Shown here: positions 10,307-20,800 of the stretch, piece after piece
How the letters are laid out: every line of letters starts with the position of its first letter
Position numbering within the stretch: the stretch's first letter is position 1
Origin: Amblyomma americanum
Taxonomy: Eukaryota; Arthropoda; Arachnida; Ixodida; Ixodidae
Reading direction: 5' to 3'
Assembly: GCF_052857255.1 (NCBI RefSeq)
Contig: NC_135498.1
Span: forward strand, 114,307,634 to 114,371,633
Length of the DNA: 64,000 bases
Translations under genes and position numbers: made by a program
Notes under the pieces: generated by a model
Databases searched by the model: none
What the model was told of the DNA's origin: nothing
Seen by the model: only the letters and a program-made list of their open reading frames with translations

Positions 10307-11899
10307 ACTCGTTTCCAAAATAACGTTCAGCAAGGCGGTAATTTGGTCGAGTTGATAAGTGTTCATTATTGCTCACAGCGCAACACAAACAGAACACAAG
10401 ACGAAGGACTAGCACAAACAGGCGCTGACTATCAACTGGTTTTTTATTGAAGAACGAAAAGCGTATAAATACAAACACTGAACTACTTATCAATCAACAA
10501 AAAGTTATCTGGAAGGCACGTGGGAGGTTAGATAGCTCAATTCCCTCTCGGATAACGTAATAGAAGGGCTGCTGATACATTTTGCCCCTTTTGTGGTAAA
10601 TATAAAAAGCTTCGATAACTTCGCGTGTTAATTTATTGTTATGTCGAAACAGGATGCGCGTGTTCTTGTAATCAGGAACACATTGGCATTTTTTGCACTG
10701 GAAAGACACCTGGGCAAGGGGGTCCCCTTTAGCTCTACTTTCTGCATGATCCTTTTCATGCCTGCATTGGCATTGCCTGCTGTGGGAGCCTGTGTGAGAC
10801 AGGGGGTCATTTTTTCTGGTGTTTTCATGCTCCATCAAGCGTTTGTTAACGCACCTGCCAGTCTGGCCAATGTACATGGCAGCGCAAGAGAAGGGGACCT
10901 GGTATACCACCCCTATCTCCCAAGGTATAGATGGCGACACATGACGCACTTTACAATCATCCCTCTTGCTCTTGCCGTAGTGCCTCTCATTCACCTGTTT
11001 GCATATTGCGCTAAGTTTTCTAGGTTCAGAAAAGACGACATCAACGTCGTATCTGCCCGCAACTTTTTTCAGCCCATGTGACAAGCAGTGTGCATACGGG
11101 ACCACAGCCGGCTTTTTCTTTTTGGCTTCTTTCGGCTGAGCGCCATTCTTGAGCTGCCTAAGAAGTTTCTCCGCTGCCCTGGAAATGAGTTGATCTGGGT
11201 ACCCGTTCACACGTAACCTGCATGTTTGCGCCAAAATGCTCTCTCGCGTCCTTTCATGGCAAGATTTCCTGAGAGCTGATTGCAGGCAAGATGCAGCAAT
11301 GCCCTCCTTTATGAGCTTAGAATGGCCAGACCGGAAGTTTAGCAATGGTTTGGCAGTCCTCGGGCGATACCACCAACACAAGTGTTTTTTTCCCCCCACA
11401 CAGTGCCAAATCCAAAAACTGCAGTTCTTTGTTGCTGGGAACCTCAGTTGTGAACTCCAGCCCACGTCCGCATTCCTTAAAAGTCTTCAGAACGTCGACT
11501 AGACTTCTAGGCAAACTGCCTGTTCGGGTGAGCACCAAGTAATCGTCGACATACCGAAAAATTCTGACAACTACCCCATCGAATGCCTTTTCAATTTCCC
11601 TATCAATCCTGCTTAAAAAGATGTCGGCTAACACAGGTGCCACCCTGGAGCCTATGCAAACCCCCGACGCTTGCACAAAAGCCTTTCACTCCCAATCAAC
11701 TACTGTTGCAGAGAGATACCTCCCACGTGCCTTCCAGATAACTTTTTGTTGATTGAAAAGTAGTTCAGTGTTTGTATTTATACGCTTTTCGTTCTTCAAT
11801 AAAAAACCACTTGATAGTCAGCGCCTGTTTGTGCTAGTCCTTCGTCTTGTGTCCCGTTCGTGTTGCGCTGTGAGCGAAAATGAACTCGTTTCCAAAATA
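10307..11899 (-). mobile_element. Penelope-like element copy 1 with inverted terminal copies and target duplication
   Basis: ACTCGTTTCCAAAATA occurs at 10307-10322 and again at 11884-11899, a 16-bp target duplication. Between them the minus-strand RT/endonuclease frame is bounded by about 150 bp (10374-10533) and its inverted copy (11722-11872). The inverted copy includes the last codons of the ORF and the 3' UTR. Inverted terminal copies are a known arrangement of Penelope elements. Confidence 0.85.
10494..11700 (-). pseudogene. Penelope RT/GIY-YIG endonuclease, 5'-truncated and frameshifted
   Basis: On the minus strand, 11676-11317 encodes the RT palm (ASGVCIGSRVAPVLADIFL, YVDD at 11542-11553). 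A one-base shift at the G/A run near 11390-11400 moves reading to the frame that ends at 10494. That frame has the linker, then the GIY-YIG domain ([20 protein letters not shown]) and cysteine/histidine clusters (CQCRHEKDH, CKKCQC). The RT fingers are missing. Confidence 0.85.
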
Positions 11900-13099
11900 T
11901 CGTGGTCGACCGTCAGTTGCAGTTCTTTAACATCAGCTACGTCTGTCCTGCTGGCAAACTCCGGAGCGGCTTTTCTCAATCGGTTATTCACTGCTCTTGG
12001 GCTAGCATAGAATCAATGAACGTATTTTCGTTCTTTATAATAGTTTGATCGATTCTTGTCTGTGCTGCATCAGGATAATCATTTGTCTTGATACAAGGCG
12101 CCACCTCTAGGAGGCTATGACACCTTTGAAGGCGAAGAGGTACCATATGAGGTGCGGACAGGTGGAGGGATCGCGATGTTCCATAGGCGCACGTAAACTG
12201 AGTGGACCGGCCAGTACTGAGCTCGGGAGCCAATTTCGACTGCATGCCTAGGGGATTTTATTTCCCACAAACCCAACGACAATTTCCTGCGCAGTAGCAT
12301 AACTTTAGCTCTACATTTCGTGTATCAGTGGTGGCCAGCGCCATCGCCGTAAAAATCTAGGACTAAGGATCGGCCGTACAGAATCATTGTATATGCCATG
12401 CTTTCAACTTTAGCGATTCTGTTTAGTTCGCGCCACGACCATAACTAAGACTCTAGAGCCATCTTCCCAGTTAGAAGAAGGCATGTGGCCGGCGGCGCGG
12501 CCTGTTCGCGGAGACTCGGCGATCGCTTCCGGACAGAGCCACTTGCATGGTTCACGTCAACGTGCCCTACGGTGCCCTTTTGCTCTGGCCGAGCTTGCTG
12601 ACGGTCTCCCGAGGCCTTGTCACGTGAGAAACGTAGGGGCAATGTGACGGCCTGGAGAAGATTTTATCCACGTTTTCGGAAAGCATCGCAGACCTCTGCT
12701 ACATTCCTCTGCTCCTAGATATATGGTGTGACAGGAAAAATATGTGCCTGAGACTCTTGATCTCTGCATTGCATTTCTGCTTCTATTAGAAGGACATCAA
12801 GCCAATAACCCAAAATAAAACGCTACACGATCACCAAGGGCTGCTGTGTAGTATTTCTAAAGGCGGAAAGCTACAAAATTATGCAAGCAGCGCTGTAATA
12901 TTGAGAAGTATGCAGTTTTCGTGGAAATTTCCTAAATGTGTAACTTGCCTTGAATCACAACTTTAAATGCTTCTGGGGTGTTAGCTGAACGGAAAGTTAC
13001 AAAGTACAGGCTCATTTGCTGGAAGAAGACGTTCACACCCTACAGTAGCGCTCTGGGAACGAGGAAACTGCATTTTGAGGAAACTGCAATGTGATTGTT
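11900..13099. other. No gene recognised
   Basis: A GC-rich block lies at 12440-12660; the remainder is ordinary. No domain, RNA or repeat boundary could be supported. Confidence 0.4.
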
Positions 13100-14000
13100 C
13101 AGGACTGAGTGCGCGCCTGTGCTGCTTGTCAACGAGCCAAGGTTTACCGCTGCCCCCTGCCCTCTGCCACTTTTTTTTTTCACGTGACGGCCGCTTTGAC
13201 ACGGCCCACATTGACCTGGTGGGAGCCCTCCCTCCTTGTCAAGGTCAACGCTACTTCCATGCGCGGACAGGTACACGCATTGGCCCACCGCTTTTCGATA
13301 TCTCGGCCTCCACTGTCGCTTCTGCTTCTCTGTCCTCCTGGATGGCCCAATTTGGCTGTTTGTCTACCATTTTCACGAACCGTGGTCGACAGTTCGCATT
13401 GTCCCACTTCGCTGAACTTCTTCACCTTCTCGGCACGACTCTCCTGCGCACGAGCGCCTACCACCCCCAGAGCAATGGCCTGGTCGAACGATTTCACATT
13501 CACCTCAAGGACGCCCTCACCACCCATGCATCGCCATCGCAGTGAGTTCAGGGCTTGCCTCTCACCTTATTGGGCTTACACTATGCCTTCAAAAAAGACC
13601 TCTGCTGTTGCCCGGCAGAGCTTGTTTATGGCACTTCCCCACGCCTCCCGACTGACTTATTCGACCCTCCACCCTGCCCTACCCACCCCACCGACAACGT
13701 ACAGCGTCTTCGTGAAGTATTCCGCAACCATCGACCTCATCCGCCGTGCCCTGGGCCCACTCGCCAAACTCACATCTCCTCGGACCTCAGGACGGCTAAC
13801 CATGTTTTTGTGCGGCACGACTCTCACCGCCTCGCCAACTCTTACGGCCGCAATACCTCGGGCCGTTTCGTGTTCTGGGTCGCCCTACCAACTCATTCAT
13901 CACAGATATGTACGGCTTGCCCGATGCCTTGAAACGGCTGAAGTCTGCCTCAACGACTGCGCCAATTGTCGGCGCCAATATCTAGGCACCACGCAGCGTG
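13100..14000 (+). pseudogene. Gypsy integrase remnant (element B)
   Basis: The zinc-finger end (ACAACQRAKVYR) near 13110 is followed, after a frameshift, by the core: FDTAHIDLVGALPPCQGQRY (Asp of the DDE triad), FTNRGRQF (normally TDRG, here Asn for Asp), then SAYHPQSNGLVERF (Glu). TGA at 13543 replaces a Trp, and the same frame continues through LVYGTSPRLPTDLFDPPPCP to about 13800. The catalytic triad is damaged. No gag, RT or LTR of this copy is visible. Confidence 0.8.
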
Positions 14001-14046
14001 CACTGACACCCGGTATACCTCTCACTCGTTGCTCTGCTCCGCTCTT

Positions 14047-14070
14047 GGGAGGGGGGGGGGGGGGGGGGGG
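14047..14070 (+). repeat. Poly-G tract after the integrase remnant
   Basis: A run of about 20 G follows the integrase remnant. It may be an expanded polypurine tract at the edge of a lost 3' LTR; the LTR itself is not recognisable. Confidence 0.6.
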
Positions 14071-14289
14071 TCTTAGAAGCGCCCTCAGATAACCGTAACA
14101 GATAGCTGTTCTTCGACTGGTTCGAGTGCTTCTCCCCGATGGCGGTCTACAACAGAAAACCGTACGATACTGGGACGATAATTCTGAAAACTCATAAATG
14201 AAGGCTCTGAACCTAAAAGCTTTCGTTTTTGCTATGCTAGAGGTCCGTGTATTTTGTCATGTCAATGCGCGAGAAAGAACAACAGGTGG

Positions 14290-14375
14290 GCATAATTATT
14301 AGGAGCCCTCCACTACGCCACCACTCATAGCTGGGGTCGCTTTCGGAGATAAACCACATCAACCAAGCATAATTA
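14290..14375 (+). mobile_element. SINE 3' fragment
   Basis: AATTATTAGGAGCCCTCCAC and a AAACCACATCAACCAA tail resemble the 3' half of the tick SINEs in this window. The head is absent. Confidence 0.5.
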
Positions 14376-15060
14376 TAGTTTATTTCATCCAACCCTTTGG
14401 CTTGTTTTTATATATTTATTGTTTTTTACCTTCATTCACTTTTATCTTTTGGTCTGTACCTCGAGGAATCAAATATCAGGTACCTCTGGCTCTCGCAATT
14501 CGTTGCCCCCATTATTTTGCATTTTTCCTCCTTTTTTGTTTTTCTGGGGATTCTCTGACACGAAGAAAGCCTCTCTGTGCCGTTCCTTCGCTCTCCTTTG
14601 GTGTCCTCTCTCTGTTCTCTAAATTTTTTTGCTTTCACTTGTCTCGTTAGGCCACGCTACTCGATAGCTTTATCTCAGTTTTCTAGTTCATCCGACCCGC
14701 ACCTAACATGGCACCTGCTGCAGCTGCCCTTACCTGCACATAGTTTTTCAAGTCCACCTTCCCAATCTCTCCACTCTTCCCAGCCCCGATTTCGTTCTGC
14801 TGGGCTGGCGCATTTATTCACCACAGTTTTGCAGGTAAACCAGCCTAGTCCTGTTTAGGAACCATTCTGCCTGGAAAACAGATTGTCAGGTTCACGTTCC
14901 CCTTTCGCACATCAAACACTTCTTCCCCTCACGGGGGCAATTCCTCCTCTTAACGAACGCCCCATTTAATTTCCGCCAGTAATGAACGCTTCACCCAGAC
15001 GACCGCGTGTACTCTTGTCGAAACATTGGCTACGCTCCCACTTCAACCATAGTTCACTTT
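14376..15060. other. Pyrimidine-rich DNA, no gene recognised
   Basis: Mostly T/C-rich sequence with no domain or splice evidence. Confidence 0.4.
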
Positions 15061-15116
15061 GTTTTGAGCTGTCTTGAAAAATCACTTGGCAGTTCATGTG
15101 GCCCAGACGATTTTCG

Positions 15117-15385
15117 CACACTCAGCAACAGAGGGGCCGAACGGTTCTGGCGCGCTTATAAAACAGCGCTTCCGATGCTCCAGCATTCACCTCATCACTA
15201 GCGCGCCCCCCGTTCCTTTCATCAAGCCCGAATCTGGCCTACCGACCACCACCAGATTACACCACTATTCCGTCACCTCAAGACAGCTAGAAAAAAAGTC
15301 CTGCATCGACAGCAGCGCTCACACACACTCAGCAGCAACGGTTCCGAACTGTTCTGGCGTGTTTCTAAAACAGCGCTTCCCATGT
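15117..15385 (+). repeat. Direct repeat in LINE 5' region
   Basis: 15117-15179 and 15324-15385 share CACACTCAGCA, GTTCTGGCG and AAAACAGCGCTTCC in the same order. They resemble the monomer promoters of some LINEs. Confidence 0.6.
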
Positions 15386-15481
15386 TTGCGTGTTGGTTAC
15401 TTTTAACTTGTATTTATCCTGTGTGAAGCTGCCGGCGCTGCTGAGTTAGCTTCGGTCTTTATGCGGCTAGAAACCATCAAC

Positions 15482-16503
15482 ATGTCAGACTGTCTTGCTT
15501 GTAACAGATTTTTTCTCGGCGACGAAATTTATCTTTCGTGCTCTGAATGCAAGTTTAGTTATCACGTGCGTGCTTTTTCGGGGGTTACGAAAAAAGCGCA
15601 CCGCAAAAAATTGAAAGCCGCCTTCAATGGTTGGAAGTGTGCCACTTCCAAAACGGGCAAGACCCGAAGCGGTCAGAATTCTGCAAACGATGACGATATC
15701 GCTGAACTTGACCTTTCATGAAAAATTTGAAAACTGATGATGATAGATATTTATGACGCAAGGGCAACTGTGGCCAAAGAGCATGGCGCAAGGTGTTTTC
15801 GATTACTCAAAGTGGGGTTAAAGACCCATTTCGCTAGCATTTCGCCCTAAAGAAGACGAGCACCAGGCAGGGGAAAGCTTGTACCCATTGTATCAGCGGT
15901 GGGCAACCGGCGGCAATGGGCATCAGACCCCGAACCTCCCGCATACGAGAAATTTCAAAAATAAACCAGGAACTTTCCGTTTTCCTTGAAATGAAAGTCA
16001 AAATAGCAACTCTTGAAGAAATTAAAGAGACTCTGACAAGCGCTAGAGTTCAAGAGGGAATGCAAGAAACTGCCACAAAATGTGATTAGATAATTATTCA
16101 GATGAAACAGCCAAACGCAAACGTTGCAGGCTTTCGTGAGCACGTAGAAAAACTTGACGTCAAGGTAAATGAGCAAGAAATCGACAAGATTCGGCAATAG
16201 CTGAACGATGGTTTATGGTTTATCGGGGTTTAATGCTGCAAAGCAAGTCAGGCTATGAGGGACGCCGTTGTGAAGGGCTCCGGAAATTTCGACCACCAGG
16301 GGTTGCTTAACGTGCACTGAACAGTTGAATGACCACGATCAGTGTGGCAGATGGGTAAATTTAGAAGTGCATGGTCTGCCCCAACATAAAAGTGCAAACC
16401 TGCTAGATAAGCTTAAAAGCATCGTAGATGAGCTGAATCTTCGACGCCTTTCTAGGCAAGACATTGAACCCGTCGAGCGCAACTACTGCCGTAAGCAACC
16501 GAT
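15482..16503 (+). pseudogene. LINE ORF1 with PHD-like finger and coiled coil, broken
   Basis: ATG at 15482 starts a cysteine-rich PHD-like module (CLACNRFFLGD, CSECKFSYHV, WKCATS) with the last cysteine lost. After stops, a coiled-coil-like frame is readable at about 15985-16200 (FLEMKVKIATLEEIKE). After the SINE the frame resumes with VNLEVHGLPQHK and LDKLKSIVDEL, the standard end of CR1-type ORF1. ORF1p would bind LINE RNA. Confidence 0.65.
16207..16322 (-). mobile_element. SINE fragment inside LINE ORF1
   Basis: TGGTTTATGGTTTATCGGGG and AGGCTATGAGGGACGCCGTT match the 3' half of the SINE at 55269-55504 in the same orientation. The tRNA head is missing. Confidence 0.75.
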
Positions 16504-16762
16504 GTAATCACGTGATTTTTAACGTCAGCATATGCCGTGAGCAAGCTCATAACACCAATTTGTGTTACCGGAACATGAGGTGCAAAGCGGTTGCCTTTTC
16601 AACTTTTGGATATATAGTCAGCATTTTTCCACAACAGAAGAAATAAATAAAAGGGAAGTTCCTAACCGCTGCCTTCTGCCCTTTACTAACGATGTCTCAA
16701 GCAGAGCGACGGTTTTTGCCGAAACCTTTATTTTATATTCACTTTTTGGTTTGCTCTGTTCC

Positions 16763-16770
16763 TATATAAA
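16763..16770 (+). promoter_or_regulatory. TATA box of the evasin-like gene
   Basis: A TATATAAA stands 57 nt before the start codon of exon 1. Transcription starting about 30 nt downstream would give a 5' UTR of about 30 nt, normal for small tick salivary genes. The start site is inferred, not seen. Confidence 0.6.
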
Positions 16771-16826
16771 TGCCAGCATCCGCAAATAGCCTTTTCACAA
16801 GACCAGATATCCTCGAAGAAAGCGCC

Positions 16827-16869
16827 ATGATACGTCTTTTCTCTGCAGCCAGCTTACTTCTGCTGTTTT
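16827..16869 (+). CDS. Exon 1 of evasin-like gene: signal peptide
   Basis: The ATG at 16827 sits in a good context (gcgccATGa). Fourteen codons follow with a leucine-rich core (SAASLLLLF) and one overhanging T, so the exon ends in phase 1. The donor GTGAGT is at 16870-16875. Reading through the donor meets a stop after five codons, which supports splicing. Intron 1 runs about 21.6 kb and holds elements E, Penelope 2, gypsy C and several smaller repeats. Confidence 0.75.
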
Positions 16870-17775
16870 GTGAGTACTTTGTCTAAAACAAATTTATACG
16901 TATTCTAGAACTTCAGCACTACCGCCCTTTTAAATTGTGTGAACAAAATGTGAATTTCTGCGGTTACTGTTTAAACAAATGTATGATTTTAGTACGACGC
17001 TAATTTAATTTCAACTCTTACAGCTTGCCTTCATTTAGGACATATGTTTTAGAGGAACAGAAGGCGATTTCGCTTTTAGAGACGATTAGAAGGAACACAA
17101 ATATACACTGTCACTGTTAAGGGCTTCGGCTGGAAGCTAGAACTGCATCAGTGCTTCTGGCATGAAACCTTGTTTCCCCACCTAAATTTTTCCAAACCTC
17201 ATGAAACATGTGCCGATGAAATCCCACGGGCCAACTACCTGGGAGCGGTCAGAGTGATTTACCTTTGCCAGTGGTGCATACCTTGGAGGTAGAACGCCTC
17301 TATGAAGACCCTCAGGAGGATTCTTAGTGTCAGTTCTGGGCATCCCACCGCTGCCACTACTGTTAGAACTGGGGCATCTCTGCCTACTGCCATTGTTGCG
17401 TAAAGCTGGGCGACGAAAAGAAAAGGCGACGGTGAGTCAACAAAACGCCTATGTACGGCATAAAAGATGGCGCTACGTTATCGGCACTGCGGCCGAGAGC
17501 ACAACGGGCTCACATAAAGGACACGGCGCCGGCAGAGCATCTCTCTCGCTAGATAAATCCGTCTGCTCGTCTGCTGCTTCCGTTCGGCGCAGCTCGACTT
17601 TATAGCGTCCGCTGACCGCTGGAGCAGCTTGCCGTTCAAACCCTCCAATCATGTCACGGCACAGGTCACAAACTCAAGTTGACGAATGGACGAGAGGAGC
17701 TCGGCCGTTCAAACTTTGCAGTCGGAAAAGGGCTGCCGGCAAAGCATCGGTTGCGTCTCGAGCAGGCACTTGCCG

Positions 17776-17806
<31 letters not shown>

Positions 17807-20800
17807 CCGCCGGGCGAGCCTTGATGAATCATGCTGACATGTCCGAGAGTCCGGGCTTGCGTTGCGCAATGGCCGGCGCACAGCTATGGAATCCACAGAT
17901 GCCAGTGGAATGCGTGCTCTGACATAACAGCACCCCCGCCGCCAGATAATGCGGGGTACGCCAAGCGCCTCTTAAGTTCTCGTCCGGTGTTCAGGCAGAG
18001 GTGGCACCACGCTCCCTTCTGTGAACAGGTCCCGCTCGTCCGGCCTGGATCACTGCTCCGCTGCCTTGCCGCCCAGGTGTCTCGACCTGCTTCGCTCGGT
18101 TCTTCTGACGGCCTTGCTTCTCAGCATCGGTCTTTGATCGTTCGGCATCGCATCTCGCCAACAGGTAACCCACAACAGGTAACCCCAACACGAGCAAGTG
18201 GCCTCTTTTACCTGTCAAAACACAAGACTTCAAAGTAACCAAAATTCCTGGCAATAGTTCTGCCCCTGTTTTTGCTCCCTCTTCAAAAAGAGGCACATGT
18301 TCGGTACAGGACACTTAAAATCAGAACTCAAAATGTCAAGCATATGCAACAAACGAAACGAAATGGATCTAAAGTAAATGTGGTACAAAATACACAAAAT
18401 TTGGTACAAAATAAATCGCTCAGGCAGAAAACCACTCAGCCTAGGCTACAAATAAGAACATCAATTCTGCCCCGAACTACTAGCGAACTTCGTAACTGTT
18501 CGCGAAGTGACAAAATGCAGGTCACCAAGAGGTCGTTCGCGTTTAACGCGCTTCTAACGAACGGTAAACGCCATAGGCTACCGCGGGAGTCTTTATAGCG
18601 GGGATGTCTGCACCCTTCTCTGTAGCTGCGCTTTTTTCTTTCACAGTACTTGTTCGTCCAGCTTTTACGGGAGAAACAAGACGAGAACGATTTGCTTTCT
18701 CTGACTGACGACTCGTCGCTTCCCTTACGCTTCGCGTGCCGGTCGCGACTTTCTATTGCGAGCGCGTAACTCTTCTGATGGGACAGTCCTTTCTTTTTCT
18801 TTGTTCGTGGTTGTAAGTGAGACATTCCACGAGTGTTTAGTTCCTTGCGCACCCATTTTTCGTTTCGGTCGATGTGAGGTTCGCCTCTATCTTGCCTTTT
18901 GATTTCATTTGTACTGAACAGCATTATCTCAACTCGCGGCTTTCCATCGCGATACCTATGCTTGACCGTGAGCTTAGACGGTTTCTTCTTGCCAGTTACC
19001 TTGTTGCCCTGTGACTAAACGCCGCACAATATTGGGCTTTATGCGCATTACACGCGTTTTCTCTGTGCGCGCGTTCAGCTTCCTGTGGAACCATGGTTTC
19101 TTACATGACAGTGGTGGAAAGTTAGAACCTGCATGACAGGAAGGGTCTTCGTGCGTCATGCTCTGCGTGCGCTCGCGGCAATATTCACCTCGTCACTCTT
19201 CATAATTTTTCGCCTCCCGGGTGGCGCTCTATTGTATATCGGTTTGCTGCCTTGATACTCTTTCCCGCGCAAATGCATGTATGCTTTCTTTTTGCAGTTT
19301 ATCTTACTGCCCAGACTCGCCTGCCACGGCATACTTCTTCGCTTCGCATGAGTGATGGCGATGCCTCGCACATGTCTTAAGTTCTAATTCTGACGCTAGT
19401 TTAAGGCTGAAAACGTGAGTGACGTTGCTGCTATCATTTTGCAAGTGACGCTGATGCTTGCAATAGTGACACGCCGTTTTGGTGCGATTGCCCTTTCTTC
19501 CTTTTCGACGGCACCACTCTTTCTAACGCCTGTGTACCTAATTTCGGTGGCAACACTCTCGCACTAGCTGCTGGTCCTTCGTTCGAAGGACGTGCTGCTT
19601 CCGTAGCCCAGGTCACCTAGGTTCCTGTTCTCTGACAATACCACTCTAATTGTCAGACGATTCACCTGGCTCTGGCTTGTATTTGATGCCTTTACTGACA
19701 TCCTCAAAACCGCGTTCTTCCTCCTCAGAGCCTCTGAGTGCACATTCGTCCTCATCCATCTCGGATGAAATGACGTCTACAACCGCCATGTCCCCTGGAT
19801 AGTCCTGTGCCCCTCTGTCGTCCAAACCTTCGCTTCTTGAGGCGTTGACGAAGCAGTGTTCTCTCCTGACACGAGTGCTGCTAGGCAGCTGTCGTCACGT
19901 CTCTGACGTGTTTAAGCCGACTGTAAGTGGCGGCCGGCCTTGCACTCAGTTGAGGTGTTGCCGCCATTGCAGCTGCTTTTGGACAGTGAATAAGCTCGCA
20001 GCGGTGCGAAAGCACAAGACTCGTTTTGGGTCGCTGACTGCAAGCACTAATGTATAACTCAGCGTCCGCAAACTTCACATGCGTCTGCTTCCGTTAACTG
20101 AGAGTATCAGGTTTTTGCATACCTGTTGAACGCGATGCAGAACATGGTGTGCCATCCTCTGACTTTGCTTGCGTCGGCACTGTCCTTTTCATTGATGTCC
20201 AGGCGGACTTCCTCTCTGCTACGTTCTGCAAGTTCTCCTGCTTTTGACGCGCGAAGAGATCCACTTTCTGATACCTCCGCTGCCATCTCAATAGGCGAGA
20301 CCGCTGTTAAAGCATCTTCCGATGCTATGGTGACCTTATCTGAAGGTACACAGGTTTCCTGAGTTGGTGAATTCGGGGCACCTTCCACTTTTACTGTAGC
20401 AGTTACATCTGCCAAGTACCAACTACCTTCCTTTGTGCCGCCCTGGCAGGCCTGTTCTACTGCTACGCACTCTACCTCCTTGTCACGATCATCCGAGCCT
20501 TACGCATCGCTCAACGGTGGCAATGTTACCATCTCGTTGCCTGTAGCGTTGAAGCTACTTTCGGTTACGTCAACAGTGACCTCTACGCTTCCCCCAGAGT
20601 TCTTGATCTGAGGATCTATCGACGCTGTATCCAAGCTACATTGCTCTTCCGCTTTTCCGAGTGGTGTTTTCCTCTACGGTGCCAGGCCAAGTTTCTGCGA
20701 AAGCTTCTGCGCTCGAGATCGCGTAAGGGCCATGCATGCCACACCGGCAAAGATCGATTTTGCTTTATTTCTCAGAAGCTGCTCTGAGCTCTTTAAACAG

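Larger units (their letters stand above)
15060..16510 (+). mobile_element. 5' part of a CR1-like LINE with repeated 5' units
   Basis: A zinc-finger ORF1 (from 15482) and its coiled-coil continuation follow two related units of about 60 bp (15117-15179, 15324-15385). A SINE piece interrupts it. No ORF2 follows. An A-rich AAATAAATAAAA at 16640 could be its joined 3' tail, making this an internally deleted copy. Confidence 0.65.

Noticed and set aside
13109..14092. 327-codon plus frame over integrase B
   Set aside because: A shadow frame: integrase motifs lie in the other plus frame.
17024..17050. Alternative second exon near exon 1
   Set aside because: An acceptor exists but the frame stops after a few codons and no donor follows.
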